Assembly (NCBI RefSeq): GCF_009183415.1
Contig: NZ_WEHU01000006.1
Location: 62,001-126,000, forward strand
Reading direction: 5' to 3'
DNA from: Bacillus sp. B1-b2
Lineage (GTDB): Bacteria; Bacillota; Bacilli; Bacillales; Cytobacillaceae
DNA length: 64,000 nucleotides
This document shows, one piece after another, positions 39,086 through 47,229 of the stretch (its first letter is position 1; every line of letters begins with the position of its first letter). A program made the translations under genes and the position numbers. The notes beneath the pieces were generated by a model. It was not told where the DNA came from. It saw nothing but the letters and a program-made list of their open reading frames with translations, and did not search any database.

Positions 39086-39417
39086 TACTCATCCTCCATC
39101 CATTGTAGAGGCTCATAGCCATATGTTTTTAAATCAATACTTCCATCTAATTGACTGCTGATACCTTCATTCTCTAGCAATTGCCTTTGGATAGTTGCTT
39201 GGTCTCCATTTATGCTAATGTAGCCTCTGCTGTTAATCACTCTATGCCAAGGTAATTGATGATTTTTTGACATAGAATGAAGCACTCTCACTACTTGCCT
39301 TGCCGCTCTCGGACTACCAGCTAACTTTGCAATCTGCCCGTAAGTCATTACTCTTCCTGTAGGAATCTCTTTTATGATTGCTATTACTTTTGTAGTAAAA
39401 GGAGTCAGTGAGCTCAC
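39079..39417 (-). CDS. Alkyltransferase-like (ATL) DNA-binding protein
   Basis: 112 residues, homologous to the DNA-binding domain of O6-alkylguanine-DNA methyltransferase. The helix-turn-helix region GRVMTYGQIAKLAGSPRAARQVVRVL (residues 21-46) and the Arg finger are present. The methyl-accepting cysteine of the PCHRV motif is replaced by tryptophan (W57 in LPWHRVINSRG). That is the hallmark of ATL proteins, which bind O6-alkylguanine, cannot transfer the alkyl group, and hand the lesion to nucleotide excision repair. Its last codons run into the ldh terminator from the other strand. Confidence 0.9.
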   Translation of the reverse strand: MSSLTPFTTKVIAIIKEIPTGRVMTYGQIAKLAGSPRAARQVVRVLHSMSKNHQLPWHRVINSRGYISINGDQATIQRQLLENEGISSQLDGSIDLKTYGYEPLQWMEDEYI

Positions 39418-39615
39418 CTCTATTCTTTTTTCTATTATCTCATAAAATTTTTCCTATTCCCATTTCATTCTGTTTAATGGATAGCTTAATATTTTAATGA
39501 TATGTTTAAAAAGTTGTAACGAAACAAATAAATAAAACCTGAATTAATAGGCAAATTGCCTACTAATTCAGGTCTTTCATCGGCCGAAAATACATCTTTT
39601 CCAGCCTTTTCATCA

Positions 39616-39924
39616 TTACATCATATTTTGTTGTACTATTTGATTCGTTTGGGACTGTGTTTGTGTATAGCTATTTATCTGTTTGTTAATTTCCGCTATT
39701 AATACAGGGGAGGAAGTATTATACCAGCCTTGCTGTGACATTAACTGATATGTTTGTTCCTGTAGCTTAAGCGTGTTTTGAAGAAGTTGCTCAAATATTT
39801 GACGTACTTCTGGGCAGTTACTCTCCATTGCAGCAGTAGTATACTCTCTTGAAGTTCTTTTTAAGTCAGCCAAGTAAGAATAAACAATATCTTGGTCGCC
39901 GATTATCGGTGTTTGTGTATTCAT
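39616..39924 (-). CDS. Spore coat protein, CotF family
   Basis: 102 residues. The helical region IIGDQDIVYSYLADLKRTSREYTTAAMESNCPEVRQIFEQLLQNTLKLQEQTYQLMSQQGWY matches the CotF domain (PF07875), including the C-terminal MSQQGWY motif. The tail is Gln- and Thr-rich. It follows the 72-residue CotF-like gene by 14 bp in the same direction and is probably made in the mother cell during sporulation. Such paralogous pairs are common in Bacillus (YraD/YraF/YraG types). Confidence 0.8.
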   Translation of the reverse strand: MNTQTPIIGDQDIVYSYLADLKRTSREYTTAAMESNCPEVRQIFEQLLQNTLKLQEQTYQLMSQQGWYNTSSPVLIAEINKQINSYTQTQSQTNQIVQQNMM

Positions 39925-39938
39925 TCTGTTCTCCTTTC

Positions 39939-40157
39939 CTATTGCATTGTCGGTGCAATAGAAGCATGTTGTTGCAATGTATTCAATAATTGTTGATAAT
40001 GCTGCTGATTTTGCTTTATAGATTGTTGAAAAAGTTGTTGTACAGCAGGGTTGTGTACATGTGTAAGTGCTACAATTCCTTGCTTCACTAACAAGTCCTC
40101 ATTTGACATACTATCAGCTATATATTCAAGCTCTTTTCCAGTTAACGGTTGCATCAT
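39939..40157 (-). CDS. Small CotF-like spore coat protein
   Basis: 72 residues, helical and Gln/His-rich: LTGKELEYIADSMSNEDLLVKQGIVALTHVHNPAVQQLFQQ, a shorter relative of the CotF fold without its C-terminal part. It lies directly upstream of the CotF gene, giving a two-gene coat operon. I saw no clear sigma-E or sigma-K promoter. Confidence 0.65.
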   Translation of the reverse strand: MMQPLTGKELEYIADSMSNEDLLVKQGIVALTHVHNPAVQQLFQQSIKQNQQHYQQLLNTLQQHASIAPTMQ

Positions 40158-40312
40158 ACCCCCTCCTTCAAAGGTAGTTTGAACAAAAACAATCTATTAA
40201 ACCTTAGTAAAAATTAGCATTTTATTCACTCGAAACTTCTCGAATAATCATATTTATCTTTGTATATAGGGTAATAGTGTAAGAAGACGAAAAAAGAAAG
40301 GAAGGATTAAAG

Positions 40313-41167
40313 TTGAAAAAAACATATCTAGCTAGTACCCTTGTAACACTTCTCGCATTAACAGCATGTAATAATTCTCCAGCGGAAAGCTCAGAAATGA
40401 ACGAGAACCAATCGGAACAAACTACTAACAACGAGGAAAGTACTAATTCATCTCCATCCCATGTAAAAGATAACTCCACAGATTCAACAGAGGATACTTC
40501 TTCTTCAACAGAAGAATCAACTACTCTCTCTACTGATGAAGTAATAAATCAGGTTAAAGCAGAATTACTAATGAAAGAAAGTAAATTACCAACTAAATTC
40601 CCTGTTACTGATACGGGATTTTTAACAGCAATAATCAATAAAAATGAAGAACAGGCATACTCTGTTTCCTTTTATCAAACAGATACGTTTATTCCCATTA
40701 ATGATTCTACATTAGATGATACCAATCAGAACATTTCGTTGATTGCTACAGTGGAAGGGGAGGTATATGTTGATCCTACTAAACAGCAGGAGCTTTTCCC
40801 TGAAACTTCTTTAGATAATATACCTGATGAAATGGCTGTTGACTTAGGTCAAGATATCGTAGGGATGGAAGAAGGAGCAGCTGGTAGTACTTATTTACAA
40901 TGGAAAGAAGGGCGTTGGGTTTTTCAAATTAAAACACTTTCCTCTTCTTCACTTGATAATGTGAATATAGCTAGAAAAATGGTGGATTATTTAGAGTTAA
41001 ATGCTCTTCCTGTTCCTAATGAGAGTGGACGATTTGAAGTAGATTACCCAGAAAATGCTGCTAATGTGGAAGTGATTTCTCGCTTTGAAGAAGGAGATAT
41101 TGTATATAGTATAAAAACAAATGAAGTTCCTATAGATGCATTAATGATGACTGTTGTTACAGAATGA
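40313..41167 (+). CDS. Hypothetical lipoprotein with Ser/Thr/Glu-rich linker
   Basis: 284 residues from a TTG start with AAAGGAAGG upstream. A lipoprotein signal ends in LTAC (C19). Residues about 20-75 form an acidic, Ser/Thr/Asn-rich linker (EESTNSSPS, DTSSSTEESTT). A folded domain of about 200 residues follows, with VEGEVYVDPTKQQELF and YLQWKEGRWVFQIKTLS. I do not recognise this domain. Several Bacillus genomes have lipoproteins of this build. It is anchored outside the membrane; the function is unknown. Confidence 0.7.
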   Translation: MKKTYLASTLVTLLALTACNNSPAESSEMNENQSEQTTNNEESTNSSPSHVKDNSTDSTEDTSSSTEESTTLSTDEVINQVKAELLMKESKLPTKFPVTDTGFLTAIINKNEEQAYSVSFYQTDTFIPINDSTLDDTNQNISLIATVEGEVYVDPTKQQELFPETSLDNIPDEMAVDLGQDIVGMEEGAAGSTYLQWKEGRWVFQIKTLSSSSLDNVNIARKMVDYLELNALPVPNESGRFEVDYPENAANVEVISRFEEGDIVYSIKTNEVPIDALMMTVVTE

Positions 41168-41212
41168 TTGTATGTAGAAACCCCTCCTTATTCAAGGAGG
41201 GTCACTTTGTTG

Positions 41213-41555
41213 AAAAAATTACCACAGCCAATTGTAGAATTCATCAAAAATAAGCGGAGAATTCCGACTAATGGTAAATAAATTGTTAATTTCCTTGCTA
41301 ATAAGCGGAATTTTCCGGTTATTAGCAAGGGAAATCCCTCCTATTTCATATGTTCTAAGGAAATAGGCGTAATTCTCCGTCTATTTCCGTTGTTTTTCAT
41401 GGAAGAGACGAAAATAAGAGGATTTCTACGACTATTTTTCTAAAAGTGGTCTTTTCCAAATTCTCTATGAGAAGAAAATCATACATTTGATCGCTTTTTT
41501 CGATTTTCTATTATTTCCTTATTTGAATAGGTAAAGTACATAAAAAAACCCTCGT
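41213..41555. repeat. Long dispersed repeat, copy A
   Basis: About 340 bp that align by eye with 46797-47140. Shared blocks include AATAAGCGGAGAATTCCGAC, AAGCGGAATTTTCCGG, AGGAAATAGGCGTAAT and AAAATAAGAGGATTTCTACG, ending in AAGTACATAAAAAAACCCTC. No coding frame was found, and the ends are not clear inverted repeats. It separates two convergent genes. Confidence 0.8.
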
Positions 41556-41580
41556 TTCAAGGAGGGGTTCCATTCTATAT

Positions 41581-42663
41581 TTAAACTCGTACTTTCATCA
41601 CGGAGCAGTCATCACACTGAATCATGGTTTTAATAATCTCTTTATTCTTTTCCTCAAATAGTTCATTATGTGAAGACACCATCCCATAGCTAGTGGCTTC
41701 TGGTTGGATGTATTGTTTTGCTTTATTTACTGCGTTAGCTGCATCTTGGAAAGCTCCTGCTATTAAGTGTACTTTCCCATCGTGCTTTAGGATATCTCCT
41801 GCTGCATATAATCCTGGAACAGATGACTCACTATTTGCATTTCCCGCAATATAGAAATTATCTAGCATCTCAATTTCTAGTTCACTATTTTTTAATAAGG
41901 AAGAATCCATTTCATATCCATGATTAATAACTACTTCATCTATTATCACTTGCTTGACTTCCCCTGTTTGGGAATTTGTTAGCTCAACAGAATCGATTCG
42001 CTCATGTCCCTCATTCGCTTGTAGCTTTGTAATAGAAGTATGGAATAAGCATTGTACTTTACTATCTAAGACTTCAGTTGCTTTCGCTTCATGCCCTGCT
42101 AAGGTATCTTTTCTACATGTTAAATAAACTTCTTTCGCAATAGGCTCTAATTCTAAAGCCCAGTCAACAGCTGAGTTACCGCCACCTGAAATGACCACTA
42201 CTTTATCTTTAAAATGCATTAATGATTTTACTGTATAATTTAGATTAGAAACTTCAAATCTTTCTGCCCCTTCGATTTGTAATTTCTGTGGTGTAACAAT
42301 TCCACTGCCTACTGCAACTATTACCGTTTTGGAGTAATGGATATCTCCACTATCTGTTTCAAGTTGAAATAATCCTTCTTCATTTTTAGAGATCAACTTT
42401 ATTTTTGTACCTGTTACTACCTCTGGTTGGAAGGTTAATCCTTGCTGTACCAACTGCTCTCTTAACTTATCACCAGGCAATGGAGTAATACCGCCGACAT
42501 CCCAAATCATTTTTTCTGGATATAAATGCAGCTTTCCGCCTAACTGTGGTAAATATTCGATAATCTTTGTTTTCATCTCTCTAAGTCCACTGTAAAAAGC
42601 AGAATATAACCCTGCAGGTCCCCCACCAACTATCGTTACATCGAATAGTTCTTTCTGATCCAT
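41581..42663 (-). CDS. Ferredoxin/flavodoxin-NADP reductase, thioredoxin reductase-like (YcgT/YumC type)
   Basis: 360 residues. The FAD motif VTIVGGGPAGLYSAFYSGLREMKTKIIE is at residues 9-36, the NADPH motif VVISGGGNSAVDWALEL near 155, and the second FAD motif VPGLYAAGDILKHDGKVHLIAGAF near 285. The CxxC disulfide of true thioredoxin reductase is absent, as in YumC/YcgT ferredoxin reductases. The C-terminus is about 20 residues longer than usual and contains CDDC (IQCDDCSV), an unusual addition. Divergent from the siderophore permease genes across two Fur boxes, so it may reduce an iron-release partner. Confidence 0.85.
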   Translation of the reverse strand: MDQKELFDVTIVGGGPAGLYSAFYSGLREMKTKIIEYLPQLGGKLHLYPEKMIWDVGGITPLPGDKLREQLVQQGLTFQPEVVTGTKIKLISKNEEGLFQLETDSGDIHYSKTVIVAVGSGIVTPQKLQIEGAERFEVSNLNYTVKSLMHFKDKVVVISGGGNSAVDWALELEPIAKEVYLTCRKDTLAGHEAKATEVLDSKVQCLFHTSITKLQANEGHERIDSVELTNSQTGEVKQVIIDEVVINHGYEMDSSLLKNSELEIEMLDNFYIAGNANSESSVPGLYAAGDILKHDGKVHLIAGAFQDAANAVNKAKQYIQPEATSYGMVSSHNELFEEKNKEIIKTMIQCDDCSVMKVRV

Positions 42664-42746
42664 GAACTGCTCACTCCTACTCCTAGTAATGTCATCTGTA
42701 AAAGATATCTATATTATATGAATAATTGTCTTATTTAAGTATACAT

Positions 42747-42761
42747 TGATTATCATTCTCA
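42747..42761. promoter_or_regulatory. Fur box 1
   Basis: TGATTATCATTCTCA matches the 7-1-7 Fur box TGATAATNATTATCA with two mismatches, 84 bp from the ferredoxin reductase gene. Confidence 0.7.
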
Positions 42762-42847
42762 TTTAAATACTAACTCTTTTCACTCTATTTTTCAATGCTT
42801 TATTGACATTAAATAAAATCAGCATTACTATTTTTGTATTCTGTTAA

Positions 42848-42862
42848 TGATTATCATTATCA
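42848..42862. promoter_or_regulatory. Fur box 2
   Basis: TGATTATCATTATCA differs from the consensus at one position. It lies just upstream of the small frame and the siderophore permease genes, on the other side of the divergent promoter region. Confidence 0.8.
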
Positions 42863-42897
42863 CTAATTTTATAATAGAGGAGCGGAAGATATAAACC

Positions 42898-43059
42898 ATG
42901 CAGTGGCTCAAAGAACAGTTAACTCTTCATAAACCTTTTATTTATGCACTACTTTCTTCTACTAGAAGACTATGTAACGCTAATTCTTTTTTCTTAACAA
43001 ATGATAAGTTTACTGTGAAATTCTCACAGCAATCAATAGGACGTGTCTCATGGAATTAG
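42898..43059 (+). CDS. Putative 53-residue frame overlapping the first siderophore permease gene
   Basis: ATG at 42898 starts a frame beginning MQWLKEQLTLHKPFIYALLS and ending in GRVSWN. Its stop codon (43057-43059) overlaps the start of the permease gene in another frame, an arrangement typical of translational coupling. The ribosome site (GGAAG at nine bases) is moderate. It lies directly behind Fur box 2. I do not recognise the protein. It may be a leader that couples translation, or the remnant of a longer gene such as the missing binding protein. Confidence 0.4.
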   Translation: MQWLKEQLTLHKPFIYALLSSTRRLCNANSFFLTNDKFTVKFSQQSIGRVSWN

Positions 43060-44060
43060 AAAATAAGAAACTCCCTATTCCCTTTATTGGAAAAATTAGC
43101 ATCGCATTATTTGTTTTTTTATTTGTTTTTATTTTTTCTCTCATTCTTGGGGCAGCACATATCTCTATCAAAGATGTTTGGCTAGCCATTTTTTCTCATA
43201 CAAACAGCGAATCTATTACGATATTAAGAGAATTGCGGATACCTAGAGAAGTAGGAGCTATTTCAGTAGGAGCAGCTCTTGCTGTTTCTGGAGCCATCAT
43301 GCAGGGCATTACAAAAAATCCCTTAGCTGATCCAGGATTACTTGGATTAACTGCTGGAGGAAATTTCGCTCTTGCTATTGCTTTAGCTTTTATCCCTTCC
43401 CTTAATTATTTCGGTATAATGATTACTTGCTTTATAGGGGCTGCTTTAGGCACTTTACTTGTATTTGGCATAAGCTTCATAAAAGGGAACAGTCTATCCC
43501 CTTTGAAGCTTGTTTTAGCAGGCGCAGCCATTTCCACCTTTTTAACGGCAGCGGCTGAAGGAATAGGATTATTTTTTAAAGTATCCAAAAATATATCAAT
43601 GTGGACTTCTGGAGGGCTAATCGGGACTAACTGGAGCCAACTTCAATTAATTGTTCCATTTATTTTTGTAGGCTTACTTGTATCTATAGTTCTTTCTAAG
43701 CAATTATCTATTTTAAGTTTGAGTGAGGAAATAGCTATTGGTTTAGGTCAACAGATAAAATACATAAAGGTTATTCTGTTTATTGTTATTACCATTTTAG
43801 CTGGGGCTTCTGTTGCTTTAGTAGGGAATATGGCTTTTATCGGCTTAATGATTCCCCATATTGTAAGGATTATTGTTGGAACAGATTACCGCCAGATTAT
43901 TCCTATGTCGGCGATTTTTGGGGCAACCTTTATGGTGATTGCGGATACTCTCGGTAGAACTCTTTATGCTCCATTAGAAACATCTGTTGCTGCCATTGTC
44001 ACCATGCTTGGTCTGCCTTTCTTTCTATTTATTGTAAATAAAGGAGGCAAAGGCTTTTAA
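43050..44060 (+). CDS. Iron-siderophore ABC transporter permease, FecCD family (first)
   Basis: 336 residues, about nine or ten hydrophobic segments. The start has the FecCD signature LRIPREVGAISVGAALAVSGAIMQGITKNPLADPGLLGLTAGG. The ATPase-contact loop LSEEIAIGLGQQIKYIK follows near residue 230, and GNMAFIGLMIPHIVR near 270. It overlaps the second permease gene by one base. It probably works as a heterodimer with that protein, importing ferric siderophores (YfiZ-YfhA or FhuB-FhuG type). Neither a binding lipoprotein nor an ATPase is encoded here. Confidence 0.85.
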   Translation: MELENKKLPIPFIGKISIALFVFLFVFIFSLILGAAHISIKDVWLAIFSHTNSESITILRELRIPREVGAISVGAALAVSGAIMQGITKNPLADPGLLGLTAGGNFALAIALAFIPSLNYFGIMITCFIGAALGTLLVFGISFIKGNSLSPLKLVLAGAAISTFLTAAAEGIGLFFKVSKNISMWTSGGLIGTNWSQLQLIVPFIFVGLLVSIVLSKQLSILSLSEEIAIGLGQQIKYIKVILFIVITILAGASVALVGNMAFIGLMIPHIVRIIVGTDYRQIIPMSAIFGATFMVIADTLGRTLYAPLETSVAAIVTMLGLPFFLFIVNKGGKGF

Positions 44061-45067
44061 TGATGACTAATTCTTTAAAAAAGCAACGATTATTCCTTTT
44101 ATCTTTCATGATACTTATAGTTGTCACTACTTTTGTTAGTTTAGGGCTTGGATCGTCATCTGTATCCTATAGCCGGATTATCCCTACCTTCTTAGGTGAA
44201 GGTAGCTTTAAAGAAGAATTTGTGCTATTTTCCATTCGCTTTCCTAGAATCATTATTACGTTTCTAGCTGGTGTTGCACTTGCTTTATCTGGGTCCTTGC
44301 TGCAAGGAATTACCAGAAATGATCTTGCAGATCCAGGAATTATTGGCATTAATTCAGGAGCAGGAGTTGCGGTTGCCGTCTTCTTCTTATTCGTACCGAT
44401 TGAAGCTGGTACGTTCACCTATTTCATTCCTTTGGTAGCCTTTATAGGAGCTTTACTTACTTTTGGTGTTATTTATCTATTTTCTTATAAGAAAGGAATT
44501 GGGTTCCAGCCTCTTCGCTTTATCCTTATCGGTGTTGGTTTTTCTATGGCATTATCAGGAATTATGATTGTTCTAATCTCGTCTTCTAAGCAAGAAAAAG
44601 TGAACTTTATAGCAAAATGGCTAGCAGGTAATATCTGGGGCACTGATTGGATCTTTATTTATGCCATACTACCATGGCTACTTATTCTTATTCCTATCGC
44701 TTTATATAAAGCACTTCAAATTGATTTGTTAAGCTTAAGTGAACAAGTGGCTATTGGACTAGGCGTCTCTATAAGTCGCGAAAGAACTATATTATTAGTC
44801 ATCGCTGTCGCTTTAGCAGCAGCGGCCGTCTCAGTGGCTGGGAGTATTTCCTTTATTGGACTTATGGCGCCACATATTGCCAAAAGCTTAATTGGACCTA
44901 AAAATAAGCTTTATCTCCCTATTTCCATCTTACTTGGTGGATGGTTATTACTATTTGCTGATACAGTTGGCAGAAATTTAGTAGAACCAGAAGGCATACC
45001 TGCTGGAATTATGGTTTCCCTTATTGGAGCACCTTATTTTATCTATCTATTATTAAAGAAAGCTTAA
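44060..45067 (+). CDS. Iron-siderophore ABC transporter permease, FecCD family (second)
   Basis: 335 residues. It has the matching motifs IRFPRIIITFLAGVALALSGSLLQGITRNDLADPGIIGINSG, LSEQVAIGLGVSISRER and GSISFIGLMAPHIAKSLIG. Its start overlaps the stop of the first permease gene (ATGATG arrangement), indicating coupled translation. Transcription is presumably released when Fur lacks iron. In B. subtilis the comparable YfiZ-YfhA pair uses the YusV ATPase encoded elsewhere, and the same may apply here. Confidence 0.85.
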   Translation: MMTNSLKKQRLFLLSFMILIVVTTFVSLGLGSSSVSYSRIIPTFLGEGSFKEEFVLFSIRFPRIIITFLAGVALALSGSLLQGITRNDLADPGIIGINSGAGVAVAVFFLFVPIEAGTFTYFIPLVAFIGALLTFGVIYLFSYKKGIGFQPLRFILIGVGFSMALSGIMIVLISSSKQEKVNFIAKWLAGNIWGTDWIFIYAILPWLLILIPIALYKALQIDLLSLSEQVAIGLGVSISRERTILLVIAVALAAAAVSVAGSISFIGLMAPHIAKSLIGPKNKLYLPISILLGGWLLLFADTVGRNLVEPEGIPAGIMVSLIGAPYFIYLLLKKA

Positions 45068-45192
45068 ACAACATTATATTGATATAACAAAAAAACAATA
45101 GGGATATTTTTATTGACTAATTAAACTTTTTAGATTATTGTTGTATTCAGATAATTAAGATTCTAACAAAACTTGACAACTTCATATCGATT

Positions 45193-45294
45193 TCTTATCA
45201 AGAGAGGTGGAGGGACTGGCCCTGCGATACCTCAGCAGCAGATTTTACGAAAATACTGTGCTAATTCCAGGAGCATTACGCTTGAAGATAAGAA
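45193..45294 (+). ncRNA. SAM-I (S-box) riboswitch
   Basis: Conserved blocks in order: TCTTATCAAGAGAGGTGGAG, GGACTGGCCCTGCGATACCT, CAGCAGC and CTGTGCTAATTCC, then GATAAGA, which closes helix P1 with the starting TCTTATC. Terminator follows. Confidence 0.95.
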
Positions 45295-45318
45295 GAGTTT
45301 GCTTGAGCGATAATATCA

Positions 45319-45348
45319 AACCTCTTCTATCTGTGAAGAGGTTTTTTT
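45319..45348 (+). terminator. Terminator of the SAM riboswitch
   Basis: AACCTCTTC/GAAGAGGTT stem followed by TTTTTTTA. Expected to form when SAM is bound, stopping transcription before the MetE-like gene. Confidence 0.9.
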
Positions 45349-45436
45349 ATTTAAGAGCACTGATAAACTAGACAGAGCCCACTCTCCATAACTCTTCACT
45401 CTTTTAAAACTATTAAGAGAAAGAAGGAATTTAATA

Positions 45437-46549
45437 ATGACAAATCAGATTATCCAAGGACCATTTCGAGCAGATCATGTAGGAAGTCTACTTCGCCCAG
45501 AAAATTTATTACAAGCAAGAAGAGCTTGGAAGGATGGGCAAATCTCCAAGGAACAATTAAGAGAAGTGGAAACAGCAGAGATTAAACGTATTGTTGATAA
45601 GCAAATTGAAGTTGGATTAAAGCTTGTAACAGATGGTGAGTTTAGAAGAACATGGTGGCATTTAGACTTTTTAGAGCATCTTAACGGATTTGAAGGGTTT
45701 GTACCTAACACTGGTTATAAATTCGATGGGGTAGAAACAGAAAAGTACAATGTACGTAACATTGGAAAAATTGCCTTTAATCCTGATCATCCATTTTTCC
45801 AGGATTTCAAAGAGTTTAAAGAAATTGTTGGGGATCGAGCAATTGCTAAACAAACGATTCCAAGTCCAAACCAATTATTCTATCCAGAAATGCGAAACCA
45901 AGATATTTATCCAAATATCGAAGATTACACGCAAGATATCATTACTGCGTATCGCCAAACCATTCAAGCTTTCTACGATTTAGGTGTGCGCTATCTACAA
46001 TTAGATGACGTCTATATTGCGCGATTATCTTCTCCCGATAATCAAATAGAAAATAGACAAGAATTAATAGATTTAGCCCTTCAAGTAATCAATGGAGTGC
46101 TTGAGGATAAGCCTGAAGATTTAATTATCACTACTCATCTTTGCAGAGGAAACTATCAATCAACTTGGGCATTTGAAGGCAGTTATTCTATCATTGCTCC
46201 AACACTTCTTGCTAAGGAAAAAGTAGATGGATTTTTCCTCGAATATGATGATGAACGTTCAGGTGACTTTAAACCATTAGAGCATATTCCTCATGATGGT
46301 ACAAAGGTCGTATTAGGGTTAGTTACGTCTAAATTTGGTGAGTTAGAGGCGAAGGAAGAATTAAAAGCTCGTATTGAAGAAGCTTCTAAACATGTACCAC
46401 TAGAACAACTTTGTTTAAGTCCACAATGCGGCTTTGCTTCCACTCATCATGGAAATAAACTAACAGAAGAGGATCAATGGAATAAATTGCGATTAGTCGT
46501 AGAAGTTGCAGAAGAAGTATGGGAAGCAAAACAAAAGGTTCAACAGTAA
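45437..46549 (+). CDS. Cobalamin-independent methionine synthase-like protein (YxjG/YxjH type)
   Basis: 370 residues, related to the C-terminal catalytic half of MetE. The start FRADHVGSLLRPENLLQARRAW is typical. Zinc and substrate residues are seen in TTHLCRGNYQS (His and Cys, near residue 235), FLEYDDERSGDF (Glu) and LSPQCGFAST (Cys, near 328). Proteins of this length lack the N-terminal folate domain, so the methyl donor is unclear. YxjG and YxjH of B. subtilis are also S-box controlled and linked to methionine recycling. Control by the SAM riboswitch upstream fits. Confidence 0.85.
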   Translation: MTNQIIQGPFRADHVGSLLRPENLLQARRAWKDGQISKEQLREVETAEIKRIVDKQIEVGLKLVTDGEFRRTWWHLDFLEHLNGFEGFVPNTGYKFDGVETEKYNVRNIGKIAFNPDHPFFQDFKEFKEIVGDRAIAKQTIPSPNQLFYPEMRNQDIYPNIEDYTQDIITAYRQTIQAFYDLGVRYLQLDDVYIARLSSPDNQIENRQELIDLALQVINGVLEDKPEDLIITTHLCRGNYQSTWAFEGSYSIIAPTLLAKEKVDGFFLEYDDERSGDFKPLEHIPHDGTKVVLGLVTSKFGELEAKEELKARIEEASKHVPLEQLCLSPQCGFASTHHGNKLTEEDQWNKLRLVVEVAEEVWEAKQKVQQ

Positions 46550-46640
46550 TACGCAAAAAAATCATACCAATGAGAATGCCTCCAATCTTTATAACATGAG
46601 TGTGTTGAGAACTTGTATAAGTAATTAACGCGCTAAATAA

Positions 46641-46728
46641 GGTTCTGATTTCCGTTATAGGCTTTCGGTTCACTTTCCATAGGTCTCAAGGCTTTCGCAG
46701 ATTCCATAGGAGTCTCACGACTGAAACA
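46641..46728 (-). repeat. Dispersed repeat family 2, short copy
   Basis: On the minus strand GTGAGACTCCTATGG, then TGGAAAGTGAACCG and ACGGAAATCAG, parallel to blocks at 59160-59280. It is the shortest of three copies in the window. Confidence 0.65.
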
Positions 46729-46796
46729 TAAATTTTTTAGATAAAAATCACATTTTTCTTCCTAATTGACTTTTTCATTAACTTATATTAATAATT

Positions 46797-47140
46797 TTGT
46801 TGAAAATTCCACAGCCAATTTGTAGGAATCATCAAAAATAAGCGGAGAATTCCGACTAATGGCAAATATATTGTTAATTTCCTTGCTGATAAGCGGAATT
46901 TTCCGGCTAAGGAAAGAAATTTCCTCCGATTTCATGGATTCTAAGGAAATAGGCGTAATCCTCCGTCTATTTCCGTTGTTTTCCATGGAAGGAACGAAAA
47001 TAAGAGGATTTCTACGACTATTTTTCTAAAAGTGATCTTTTCCAATTTCTACGGTACGAAGCATCATACATTATTTCATAGCTCTTTCAATTTCCTATTT
47101 TCAATAGATGAAGTACATAAAAAAACCCTCGTTTTCCATT
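46797..47140. repeat. Long dispersed repeat, copy B
   Basis: Aligns with 41213-41555 over its whole length with scattered substitutions and small gaps. The same order of blocks is kept up to AAGTACATAAAAAAACCCTC. Confidence 0.8.
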
Positions 47141-47229
47141 GCTATACGAGAGGATTTATCTCTATATTCACAAATTATCCATAGACAATTTTGTTTTTCA
47201 ACAGTCTGCAAAAAGGATAAGGAATCTCC

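Larger units (their letters stand above)
46550..47229. other. 680-bp repeat-filled intergenic region
   Basis: Almost fully explained by one copy of each dispersed repeat family (46641-46728 and 46797-47140). No gene is supported. Confidence 0.65.

Noticed and set aside
40222-40479. 85-residue minus-strand frame over the lipoprotein start
   Set aside because: Antisense to the signal peptide and linker of a clear lipoprotein gene, without a ribosome site.
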